Assembly: GCA_002391065.1 (NCBI GenBank) | Contig: DGRP01000032.1 | Span: 2,555 to 21,669 of the forward strand | Length of the DNA: 19,115 nt | Reading direction: 5' to 3' | From: Ruminococcus sp. UBA4385 | GTDB lineage: Bacteria; Bacillota_A; Clostridia; Oscillospirales; Ruminococcaceae | Shown here: positions 7,359 through 14,339 of the stretch, one piece after another | How the letters are laid out: every line of letters begins with the position of its first letter | Numbering within the stretch: the stretch's first letter is position 1 | Position numbers and translations under genes: made by a program | The notes under the pieces: generated by a model | Told to the model about the DNA's origin: nothing | The model's input: only the letters and a program-made list of their open reading frames with translations | Databases searched by the model: none

Positions 7359-8974
7359 AGGATACCGTAAGGCTTATCAGAAAAAAATTTATAATAGCCG
7401 CTATGCTTATCTGTCTGGTAATGATAGCTTTTCTGATCGTGTCCTTAAATATAATGATGAAGTACCTTGCAGAGCGTGATAAAGCTGCTGCCTGTAATCT
7501 GATATCAAATGCAGTAGATGTAAGCTCCGCTAAGGAGAATTCACTCACAATTCAGTTTGACGAGATGCCCTCAACAGATTATGAGCTTCCGTTTTCGCCC
7601 GATACAGTGTCTAAAGTAATTTTCAATGGTGTTATTACAAACAGTACGGGTGCAGACTGGTACTGCGGCGGAAGCAAGATAAGCTATCTGGGTTATTCCA
7701 ATGAGGGAAGAAGGCTTCGCTTTTTCAGAAGCTTTGCATTCAATAAGGATAACACCTCAATCACTGTGGATTTTGAAGATACCAAGCAGATAAGCGGAAA
7801 CTACAGAAAGGCTGTGCGTTATGACAGCCGTATGTATATATCGGGTCAGTGGTGGACATCTTCTGCCAAAACCTCTGACGGCTCAGATACGGAGCTTATT
7901 ATAAACTCTATCAAGATTATTTTTAAGGCTGATTCAGAGCGTTTTATTCATCGCCTTAACAGCTATGAGGATATTTTCCCTGATGGTGTTCCCGATATAG
8001 TATCCTCACGGAAGAGCTTTTATGTTGTTAATTCAGATGGATCAAATGTAGAATTCAACAGAGGAAATTCAGGCTTGGACATCTCATCTGCCGAAATTAA
8101 GGAAATGTCACTTGATGATACTGTTGAATTCAAGGATACCGTATATAAAAAGACAGAGATAGCTCAGGGCGGATTAAAGATATGTATTTATATAGATAGT
8201 AACAGCGGTTCATATATGCTGGCATCGCTTACGAGAACATCTGTTATTATTGGTGCTGCGGTGCTTATAATACTTTTTGTTGTAGTTTTCTTCTACTCAA
8301 AGTCAGTAGCCAAGCCTGCAGAGGAAGCCATATCCAAGCAAAGACTGTTTGTGTCTGAGGCAAGCCATGAGCTTAAAACACCTGTCACAATTATTTCTGC
8401 AAATGCAGACCTTCTTAGTGATGAGATAGGAGAAAACCGCTGGCTTGATTCTATCAGGCATCAGTCAGAGAGCATGGGCAGACTTGTTACGGGACTTCTC
8501 GATCTGTCAAGGAATGATGAGATGACTTCAAAAGACAGTTTCAGGTCATTTGACCTTAGCAGAACTGTTACCAATACTCTTCTTTCATTTGACAGTATAG
8601 CTTATGAGGAAGGCAAGTCAATTTCCAGTGAGATAGAGCCTGAAATCACTTATAATGGAATTGAGCAGAAGATATCTCAGCTTGTTAGTATACTTGTTGA
8701 TAATGCAGTCAAATATGCTGATCCCGAGACAGAAATAGTTGTGAAGCTATTCATGTCAGGAAAGCCTCAGCTTACGGTTGAAAATAAGTGTGCAGATTTT
8801 GATGTAAGCAAGAAGGATATGCTTTTTGAGCGTTTCTACCGCAGTGATGAGTCTCACAGCGGTAAGGGCTATGGACTAGGTCTTCCTATAGCGGCCTCAA
8901 TTGCCAATATCCACAATGCTTCTATTGAGGTCTCATTTGAAAAGGGAACAGTTAAATTTACTGTAATTCTATAA
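7355..8974 (+). CDS. Membrane sensor histidine kinase, partner of the OmpR-type regulator
   Basis: A 539-residue kinase with membrane helix 1 (about 11-35), a large extracellular sensor region (about 36-290) that I do not recognise, and helix 2 (about 294-314). There is no evident HAMP domain: only some 15 residues lie between helix 2 and the dimerisation helix. The H-box is SEASHELKTPV with H338. The ATPase domain has the N-box VDNAVKY (N450), the F-box LFERFYR (490-496) and a GYGLGL box (505-510). The D-x-G-x-G loop is replaced by a VENKCADFDVS stretch near 475-485. A reduced G1 box with an N-box and G2 box is seen in some VanS-like kinases, so activity may still be retained. GAGGAG lies just before the ATG, which overlaps the regulator's stop codon. 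Confidence 0.88.
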   Translation: MKDTVRLIRKKFIIAAMLICLVMIAFLIVSLNIMMKYLAERDKAAACNLISNAVDVSSAKENSLTIQFDEMPSTDYELPFSPDTVSKVIFNGVITNSTGADWYCGGSKISYLGYSNEGRRLRFFRSFAFNKDNTSITVDFEDTKQISGNYRKAVRYDSRMYISGQWWTSSAKTSDGSDTELIINSIKIIFKADSERFIHRLNSYEDIFPDGVPDIVSSRKSFYVVNSDGSNVEFNRGNSGLDISSAEIKEMSLDDTVEFKDTVYKKTEIAQGGLKICIYIDSNSGSYMLASLTRTSVIIGAAVLIILFVVVFFYSKSVAKPAEEAISKQRLFVSEASHELKTPVTIISANADLLSDEIGENRWLDSIRHQSESMGRLVTGLLDLSRNDEMTSKDSFRSFDLSRTVTNTLLSFDSIAYEEGKSISSEIEPEITYNGIEQKISQLVSILVDNAVKYADPETEIVVKLFMSGKPQLTVENKCADFDVSKKDMLFERFYRSDESHSGKGYGLGLPIAASIANIHNASIEVSFEKGTVKFTVIL

Positions 8975-8993
8975 AACAGAAAGGAAGAGATGT

Positions 8994-10172
8994 ATGTTAA
9001 ATTTTGAGTTTTACAGTCCTACAGAGTTTGTGTTCGGAAAGGGCCGAGAGGACGAGTGCGGAGCTTACGCTAAGAAGTACGGCGCTAAAAGAGTGCTTAT
9101 TCACTATGGTTCCGGCTCAGCTGTCAGATCAGGTCTTGTGGACAGGGTAAAGAAGTCGCTTTCTGAAAGCGGTATCTATTTCACAGAACTTGGCGGAGTT
9201 AAGCCCAACCCCAGAGATACGCTTGTATACGAGGGCATCGAGCTTTGCAGAAAGGAAAATATAGACTTTATCCTTGCAGTAGGCGGCGGCTCGGTTATTG
9301 ATTCTTCAAAGGCTATCGCTATTGGTGTGCCTTATGACGGAGACTTCTGGGATTTCTACAGCGGAAAGCCTATAGAGAATGCATTGCCTATCGGAGTAGT
9401 ACTCACTATTGCAGCAGCAGGCAGTGAAGGCTCAGGCAACTCAGTTATAACAAAGGAAGACGGAATGCTCAAGCGCGGTACAGGCTCTGATCTTCTGAGA
9501 TCAAGGTTCTCTATTTTAGACCCGTCACTTACTCAGACCCTTCCTGCATATCAGACTGCCTGCGGTGCAACTGATATTATGGCTCACGTTTTCGAGAGAT
9601 ATTTCACTAACACCAAAGAGGTCGAGATAACTGACAGGCTTTGCGAAGCGGTTCTTCTTACAATGGTTAAGGAGACTCCGAGAGCTATCGCAGACCCAAA
9701 CAATTATGATGCAAGAGCAAACATTATGTGGGCAGGAATGGTTGCACATAATAACATAGTTGGTGTCGGAAGACAGCAGGACTGGAACAGCCACGGACTG
9801 GAGCACGAGCTTTCGGGACTGTATGATGTGGCACACGGAGCAGGACTTGCAGTAATGATGCCCGCATGGATGGAGTTTGTATATAAGCATGATGTAATGC
9901 GTTTCTGTCAGATGGCAGCAAGAGTGTTTGGCTGCAATATGAATTTTGCAGACCCTGAGGTCACAGCCCGAGAGGGTATTAAACGTTTCAGAGAGTTTCT
10001 GCACAGCATAGGAATGCCTATTAATTTTGCAGAGTTAGGTGCAAAGGAAGAAGATATCCCGACCCTCGTTGAAAAGCTTGGTGTAGGAGATGGGAAGAGA
10101 GCAGGCTTTGTTGAACTCTCTGCAGCTGACTGCACAGAGATATATAAGATCGCTGCTAAGGCATCGCTTTGA
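8994..10172 (+). CDS. Iron-containing alcohol dehydrogenase (YqhD/BdhA type)
   Basis: A 392-residue cytoplasmic group III alcohol dehydrogenase, resembling NAD(P)H-dependent butanol dehydrogenases that reduce aldehydes to alcohols in fermentation. The Rossmann half has GGGSVIDSSK (97-106), and GSG at 39-41 lies in the cofactor-phosphate region. The metal ligands D194, H198, H267 and H281 fall exactly where the family has them. The length is normal. AAGGA lies eight bases before the ATG, and the gene follows the kinase stop by 19 bases with no terminator between, so it may be read with the two-component genes. Cofactor preference and natural substrate cannot be decided from the sequence. Confidence 0.92.
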   Translation: MLNFEFYSPTEFVFGKGREDECGAYAKKYGAKRVLIHYGSGSAVRSGLVDRVKKSLSESGIYFTELGGVKPNPRDTLVYEGIELCRKENIDFILAVGGGSVIDSSKAIAIGVPYDGDFWDFYSGKPIENALPIGVVLTIAAAGSEGSGNSVITKEDGMLKRGTGSDLLRSRFSILDPSLTQTLPAYQTACGATDIMAHVFERYFTNTKEVEITDRLCEAVLLTMVKETPRAIADPNNYDARANIMWAGMVAHNNIVGVGRQQDWNSHGLEHELSGLYDVAHGAGLAVMMPAWMEFVYKHDVMRFCQMAARVFGCNMNFADPEVTAREGIKRFREFLHSIGMPINFAELGAKEEDIPTLVEKLGVGDGKRAGFVELSAADCTEIYKIAAKASL

Positions 10173-10181
10173 TAAGTGTAC

Positions 10182-10217
10182 AAAAACAGGACTGCAATTG
10201 CAGCCCTGTTTTCTTTT
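10182..10217. terminator. Bidirectional terminator between dehydrogenase and flavodoxin genes
   Basis: AAAACAGG-a-CTGCAATTGCAG-c-CCTGTTTT forms a long stem with one mismatch. T-runs lie on both sides, so it ends transcription from the plus-strand dehydrogenase and the minus-strand flavodoxin. Confidence 0.85.
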
Positions 10218-10692
10218 ATCCAATAGATGCGACCCATTCTTTAAGGTCAGCTGATGTATCAGACGGTTTTACAAGCTTTTGAGATACTATTGTATATTCT
10301 CCCTTGAGATAAGGAGCGAGCTTTTCGGCGGTCTTTTTAAGATCGCTTCCGCCTGAGGTTGCGAACAGCACTATTTTCTTGCCTGTCCAGTCATAGTCTT
10401 TAACAAAGGTGTTTATGATATTCGGAGCTCCATAGTACCAGATAGGAAATCCAAGATAGATCGTATCATACTCATCAAAGCTATCGACCTTTCCCTCAAT
10501 GGGAACGTCCTTCTTTCCGATCTTTTCCTTGTTGCATCTGGAGAGAGGATTTTTCCAGTTTATATCAGCTTTGGTGTATGGTGTTACAGGCTTGATCTCA
10601 AAGAGCTCTGCTCCTGTGATCTTTGAAAGAGCCGAAGCGACCTTTGCAGTTGAGCCTTCTGCCGAGAAATAGCAGACGATGGTTTTACTCAT
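10216..10692 (-). CDS. Flavodoxin (Flavodoxin_4-like)
   Basis: A 158-residue soluble FMN protein for low-potential electron transfer. The N-terminal strand MSKTIVCYFS leads into the phosphate-binding loop SAEGST (10-15). GFPIWYYGAP (81-90) supplies aromatic residues that would stack on the flavin, and ATSGGSD (111-117) is the third FMN loop. The length is typical. The gene is single: it has its own consensus promoter, GGAGG seven to eight bases before the ATG, and a terminator right after the stop codon. The redox partner is unknown. An NAD(P)H-linked or oxidative-stress role is possible for this family but not shown here. Confidence 0.88.
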   Translation of the reverse strand: MSKTIVCYFSAEGSTAKVASALSKITGAELFEIKPVTPYTKADINWKNPLSRCNKEKIGKKDVPIEGKVDSFDEYDTIYLGFPIWYYGAPNIINTFVKDYDWTGKKIVLFATSGGSDLKKTAEKLAPYLKGEYTIVSQKLVKPSDTSADLKEWVASIG

Positions 10693-10733
10693 AGTATTAC
10701 CTCCATTGGTGAATTAAAGCATAGCTTTATTTG

Positions 10734-10762
10734 AGTATAACACAAAGCAAAACCAATGTCAA
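10734..10762 (-). promoter_or_regulatory. Promoter of the flavodoxin gene
   Basis: On the minus strand, TTGACA (10762-10757), 17 bp and TATACT (10739-10734) give a near-consensus promoter about 42 bases before the ATG. It begins right after the T-tract of the YqeG-VanW terminator. Confidence 0.85.
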
Positions 10763-10763
10763 T

Positions 10764-10789
10764 AAAAAAGCCCGACGTTTTGTCGGGCT
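10764..10789 (-). terminator. Terminator of the YqeG-VanW transcript
   Basis: On the minus strand, AGCCCGAC, a five-base loop and GTCGGGCT are followed by a run of T's. It lies just after the stop codon at 10795. Confidence 0.85.
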
Positions 10790-10794
10790 TTAGC

Positions 10795-12174
10795 TTATGT
10801 GGTTATCAGCTCTTTAGGAATCAGATCGTAGTCATACATTACTTCCGAGTGATTGTCAAGAACAAGCTCTTTTTTCAGAAGCTCTCCTGTTTCCTTGTCG
10901 TAAGTGTTCTTATAGATCTTGGAAACACGGTAATACTTTCCGTCTTCTTCCTTCTGGAAATGATGTCCCTCCTCGGAAAGGTCGAACGTATACGGGAAAG
11001 GCTTAACACTTCTGAGCTCAGCGTAGAGGGTCTTGTCCTTTACCCAGGCAAGAATCTGAACATCCTGATCGGTATTGTTTCTGAATCTGTAATCTATATA
11101 GTTGTAGCATACACAAGTACCTGAACTGAACGGAACACGCTCTCCGTGCTCAGGAGCAAGTGCATCTGAATGGCTGTGGAATTCATAAACCTCAAGCGGG
11201 CTGTGAAGTACAAGCCTGTGAATAGTGTTTCCCAGATTGCAAAGTCCGCCGCCAAGACCCGGCTCCATTATCTCGCCGCTGATTACTCTTCCTTCACGGT
11301 AGCCTTTTTTCTTAGTGATCTTGCCAACAGTTTTCCAGAACGAGAAGATCTCTCCCGGATGAATAACTATACCGTTGATCTTCTTGCAGGCAAGGTCAAT
11401 ATTGATAGCCTTGTTTTCCTGCAGCTCAGGGTCAATACCCTTGCCGACTTTAATAAGACCGTTAGAGTGAGTAGATACAACATTCGGCAGTCTGTGACGG
11501 CTCTTGTGCATTGAAATAGGCTCTTTCTTAGCAAAATCTCTGATTACTCTCTTTGACTTTTCCTTTGCCTCGGAAATAGCATAAGCTCCGGGGCTTATCT
11601 CACAGAAAAGAAAATCTCTTTCAAACAGCTTATTCACATCAGTTCCGTCAGGGTAAATATCGCCAATACGGTTATAATTCTTTTTGTTTCTCTTCCATGC
11701 TTCAAGCATAAGATACTCGGCAAGGCGTCTTTTACCAACAAATATTTCTTCCTTAGCCCTTATGTATTTAACCAGAATACTTGGAATACCTGCACGGTTA
11801 GCACCGTAAATATCGGTAAATATCTGATCTCCGATACAAACGGTCTGAACTTTTCTCAGGCCAAGCTTTTTTACAGCTCTCAGATAAGCTTCGGGTGCAG
11901 GCTTGTCCGCATCGCAGATATATTCAGTCTCGATATTCTTTATAAAACGCTCAACTCTGCTTTTTTCATTGTTGCTGAGAAGCAGTGTTTTGAACCCGAT
12001 AGCATGAATGTCTCTGAACAGCTGATCGACTTTAGGATTAGAATCATCTCCGTGATGCACAAGAGTATTATCTATATCGAAAATGATACCTCTGAATCCC
12101 TTTTCAAAAAGCTTGTTGTAGTCTATAGCAAAGACGCTTTCAGCATATTCATAGGGATAAAACTTATCAAACAT
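10795..12174 (-). CDS. YqeG-type HAD phosphatase fused to a VanW domain
   Basis: A 459-residue two-domain protein. Residues 1-165 match YqeG, a HAD IIIA phosphatase related to phosphatidylglycerophosphate phosphatases: FDIDNTLV (nucleophile D33, D35), SNN at 67-69, K91 in DADKPAPEAY and GDQIFTDI (D116, D121). From about 186 it reads as VanW: FCEISPGAY, GIDPELQENKAINI, IHPGEIFSFW (271-280), GGGLCN (308-313), HSDALAPEHG and RVPFSSGT. The frame is open across the junction, and I see no second start with a good ribosome site between the halves. VanW has no settled function but was first found in vancomycin-resistance clusters, and it is common in bacteria without resistance. The joining suggests an envelope or phospholipid role, which is inference. 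AAAGGTG precedes the ATG, ten bases from the TIM-barrel stop codon, so it is the second gene of an operon. Confidence 0.87.
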   Translation of the reverse strand: MFDKFYPYEYAESVFAIDYNKLFEKGFRGIIFDIDNTLVHHGDDSNPKVDQLFRDIHAIGFKTLLLSNNEKSRVERFIKNIETEYICDADKPAPEAYLRAVKKLGLRKVQTVCIGDQIFTDIYGANRAGIPSILVKYIRAKEEIFVGKRRLAEYLMLEAWKRNKKNYNRIGDIYPDGTDVNKLFERDFLFCEISPGAYAISEAKEKSKRVIRDFAKKEPISMHKSRHRLPNVVSTHSNGLIKVGKGIDPELQENKAINIDLACKKINGIVIHPGEIFSFWKTVGKITKKKGYREGRVISGEIMEPGLGGGLCNLGNTIHRLVLHSPLEVYEFHSHSDALAPEHGERVPFSSGTCVCYNYIDYRFRNNTDQDVQILAWVKDKTLYAELRSVKPFPYTFDLSEEGHHFQKEEDGKYYRVSKIYKNTYDKETGELLKKELVLDNHSEVMYDYDLIPKELITT

Positions 12175-12184
12175 TTTCTCACCT

Positions 12185-12856
12185 TTATTTACTGTTTATG
12201 TAGTCACAGACCTTATCTATCTGCTCCTTGAAAGTACCTTCAAACTTGTTTTCAAAGAATGCACTTCCTATTGTAAAAGACCAGGGATCAGCATCGAGTA
12301 TTTCATCAAGCCGCTGGTAGCTGTTGACGCTTCCTGCGATGCAGACGGGTGCATCTATCTCCTGAACAAATCTCTTGTTAAGCTTAACTGCATCTCCTGT
12401 AAATCTGTAGCCAAGAAGATCAATCCCCGAAACACCCTTTTCAAGATAGCTCTTAGCCTCAGCGATCATTCCGTCGATAGTTCCGCCGAGAACCGAAGGC
12501 CTCTCAGTTACCTCGCCAACAAAAGGCATATACTCAAGTCCGTTATCCTTGCATATCTTATTGACAGAGTCAAAATAGATAGTTCCCATCAGCATATCAC
12601 AGCCGCACTCAACGGCCATTTTAGCACCTTCAATACATTCCTCCTCAGTGTATGCAACCACCTCAAGAGATGTTTTCTTTCCGCATTCTTTCATATATGC
12701 ATATAGCCTTTTCATCTCATCAAGAGAAAGAGGCTCTTCCTTGAATCCCCAGTACTCCGCCTTAGAATCCTTACATTGGTCGAAGATTTCATAAGCGTTT
12801 TCAACTGTCATATCATTATAAGTTAACATGACGACCAGAATTGGTTTTTTCTTCAT
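12185..12856 (-). CDS. TIM-barrel phosphate-binding-type enzyme, function unknown
   Basis: A 223-residue protein that reads as a complete small TIM barrel. The C-terminal signature APVCIAGSVNSYQRLDEIL followed by FTIGSAFF (about 170-202) is the standard phosphate-binding pair of loops on strands 7 and 8, as in HisA/HisF, NanE and related isomerases and epimerases. The N-terminal half (ILVVMLTYNDMTVENAYEI, then YWGFKEEPLSLDEM) is not a pattern I can tie to one reaction. Homologues are sometimes labelled 4-hydroxythreonine-4-phosphate dehydrogenase, which does not fit the size or motifs. A small phosphorylated sugar or amino-acid substrate is likely. AGGAG lies ten bases before the ATG. It is the first gene of an operon with YqeG-VanW. 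Confidence 0.75.
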   Translation of the reverse strand: MKKKPILVVMLTYNDMTVENAYEIFDQCKDSKAEYWGFKEEPLSLDEMKRLYAYMKECGKKTSLEVVAYTEEECIEGAKMAVECGCDMLMGTIYFDSVNKICKDNGLEYMPFVGEVTERPSVLGGTIDGMIAEAKSYLEKGVSGIDLLGYRFTGDAVKLNKRFVQEIDAPVCIAGSVNSYQRLDEILDADPWSFTIGSAFFENKFEGTFKEQIDKVCDYINSK

Positions 12857-12939
12857 AATTCATCTACTCCTAGTCGAGAAAATATGTGATAAAAATTAAT
12901 AATTTACATCATTCCCTAAAAATTGGCGTTCCATTTTTT

Positions 12940-12968
12940 ATATTACCATATTTCTTCTCAAATGTCAA
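12940..12968 (-). promoter_or_regulatory. Promoter of the TIM-barrel/YqeG-VanW operon
   Basis: On the minus strand, TTGACA (12968-12963), 17 bp and TAATAT (12945-12940) sit about 84 bases before the ATG. No terminator separates this from the membrane-protein gene upstream, so some read-through is possible. Confidence 0.8.
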
Positions 12969-13004
12969 TTATCCGCCAATAATTTAGTGCATAATGACGA
13001 ATTT

Positions 13005-13523
13005 TTAATGCATTTGAACTACAGGCATTATATCGTCTATATCGACATAGTAGCATTCAGGGTCATCGGGGTGGATATACACTTTAACGTCTCTTCCTGT
13101 CAGTGAATGAGTTGGGTCAAACATGATAGGCTGACTTTTATAAAAATGCATAATACCTGTATACTGATCGAAGTATTCAAAAACTGCGATAAAGGGCCTT
13201 TGATTGTTGATCCTGATATTAGTATCCTGATTAGCACTGTTAAAACGAGCAATGATATAGTTTCCCGAATCATAAGCTTCCCGGAGCTTCTTATATTTTT
13301 TTGAACTGATATTCAGGAAAATTATTCCCAGTATAATATAAACAGCACCAACACCGATGAAAACCGAATGAAAAACAGCAGGATTGCCGTTAAAGCTTTC
13401 CGGGTGGCTTTTGAATAATGGAATAGTAGCAATTCCGACGATAGTAAAGAGCGCACCGAGCGGAGTAAATATAAGTCCTATTATTCTGAGTCCTAATATT
13501 GGTCTTTTGACTTTCTTATACAT
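13005..13523 (-). CDS. Two-helix membrane protein of unknown function
   Basis: A 172-residue protein with a basic N-terminus and two hydrophobic helices (about 12-37 and 52-73), followed by a soluble tail. The tail ends in a GRDVKVYIHPDDPECYYVDID pattern near 143-163, reminiscent of DUF3592-type membrane proteins where a beta-rich domain follows a helix pair. I do not recognise a specific family with certainty. AAGGAG lies six bases before the ATG. It starts ten bases after the stop codon of the upstream gene, so the two are probably co-transcribed. No terminator is obvious after it. Confidence 0.7.
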   Translation of the reverse strand: MYKKVKRPILGLRIIGLIFTPLGALFTIVGIATIPLFKSHPESFNGNPAVFHSVFIGVGAVYIILGIIFLNISSKKYKKLREAYDSGNYIIARFNSANQDTNIRINNQRPFIAVFEYFDQYTGIMHFYKSQPIMFDPTHSLTGRDVKVYIHPDDPECYYVDIDDIMPVVQMH

Positions 13524-13533
13524 AGGCTGCTCC

Positions 13534-14211
13534 TTATTTCAGTATCTTTTTTATCTGCGCTTCATCAGCATCGGGAAGAATTTTTCTCAGATGTTCATAT
13601 ATAATCATGTAAGACTGCGAAGGCTCCCGCTTGTAGACATTATCGGTAAAAACATTACCCATAAAAACTTCAGGTGTTGAATACTGTGCCACACCCCAGC
13701 CATAGGATTGCCCGTACTTGTCTTTCATATATACAAAGTCACTTATCAGAACATAGCATTGTTCCTGTAGTCTGAGTATTGCAGAGTCAAAGCCTTTGTT
13801 TCCGCCTTTTCTGTAGTCGCCAAGCTTTTTCAGCTGCTTTGATATTATCGGCGCATTTTCCTCCAGCAGATCATACAGAAATTTATCACTTCGTTTTGCC
13901 ATTCCATCATCATATAAAGCGTCGAAGTCATATCCGTTACGGCGGTAATTTGCAAAGTCGGGGAACAGCTCGGGGCTGATGTAAACAGCCTTTCTTTCAA
14001 GAAATTTACCATAAGCACAGCCTGTATCTCTGATAACCGAGCCTTTCCATTCCCAAGCGCCTTCCTCGGCAGAAAACCAGAATCTCGGGTCTATATGCTC
14101 TTCAATTGAAAAGCCCTCAATTGAGTTCCTGAAATAAGGTACAAATCCAAGCTCGTGAACTGCATTGATAAGGTCATCACGGCTGTTTATTCTCAGATCA
14201 TTAAATGTCAT
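13534..14211 (-). CDS. Hypothetical protein resembling the AlkZ-related family
   Basis: A 225-residue soluble protein. The sequence is rich in aromatic residues: PRFWFSAEEGAWEWKG near 42-57, YGKFLERKAVYIS near 67-79, and an ANYRRNGYDFDALYDDG block near 86-102. Further on are KGFDSAILRLQEQCYVLISDF near 138-158 and YGWGVAQYSTPEVF near 166-179. This order matches, from memory, the small family often labelled AlkZ-related, distant from the YcaQ/AlkZ winged-helix glycosylases that unhook interstrand crosslinks. The catalytic QxQ/QxD motif of AlkZ is not plainly present, so repair activity is doubtful. It is the first gene of a two-gene operon with its own promoter. The ribosome site AGAGGCGAG lies just before ATG. 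Confidence 0.65.
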   Translation of the reverse strand: MTFNDLRINSRDDLINAVHELGFVPYFRNSIEGFSIEEHIDPRFWFSAEEGAWEWKGSVIRDTGCAYGKFLERKAVYISPELFPDFANYRRNGYDFDALYDDGMAKRSDKFLYDLLEENAPIISKQLKKLGDYRKGGNKGFDSAILRLQEQCYVLISDFVYMKDKYGQSYGWGVAQYSTPEVFMGNVFTDNVYKREPSQSYMIIYEHLRKILPDADEAQIKKILK

Positions 14212-14236
14212 TTTACTCGCCTCTTTCCGTTAAAAC

Positions 14237-14265
14237 AGTATAACATAAAAATATGATAATGTAAA
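14237..14265 (-). promoter_or_regulatory. Promoter of the AlkZ-related-like operon
   Basis: On the minus strand, TTTACA (14265-14260), 17 bp and TATACT (14242-14237). It is back to back with the cardiolipin synthase promoter, with the two -35 boxes only 13 bp apart. Confidence 0.8.
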
Positions 14266-14278
14266 GTGGAAAGCGGGC

Positions 14279-14307
14279 TTTACATTTATTGAAAGATGTG
14301 GTATTAT
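14279..14307 (+). promoter_or_regulatory. Promoter of the cardiolipin synthase gene
   Basis: TTTACA (14279-14284), 17 bp and TATTAT (14302-14307), about 32 bases before the ATG at 14340. AGAGGTG ends five to six bases before the start codon. Confidence 0.8.
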
Positions 14308-14339
14308 AAATATATAACATTATTCATAGAGGTGATATA

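Noticed and set aside
9525..10004. 159-codon open frame on the minus strand inside the alcohol dehydrogenase gene
   Set aside because: Antisense to a gene with all its metal ligands intact; Cys/His-rich composition is a by-product of the opposite strand.
10795..12174. VanW domain as evidence of vancomycin resistance
   Set aside because: No vanH, ligase, vanX or VanS/VanR-type cluster is next to it, and VanW domains are widespread in susceptible clostridia.
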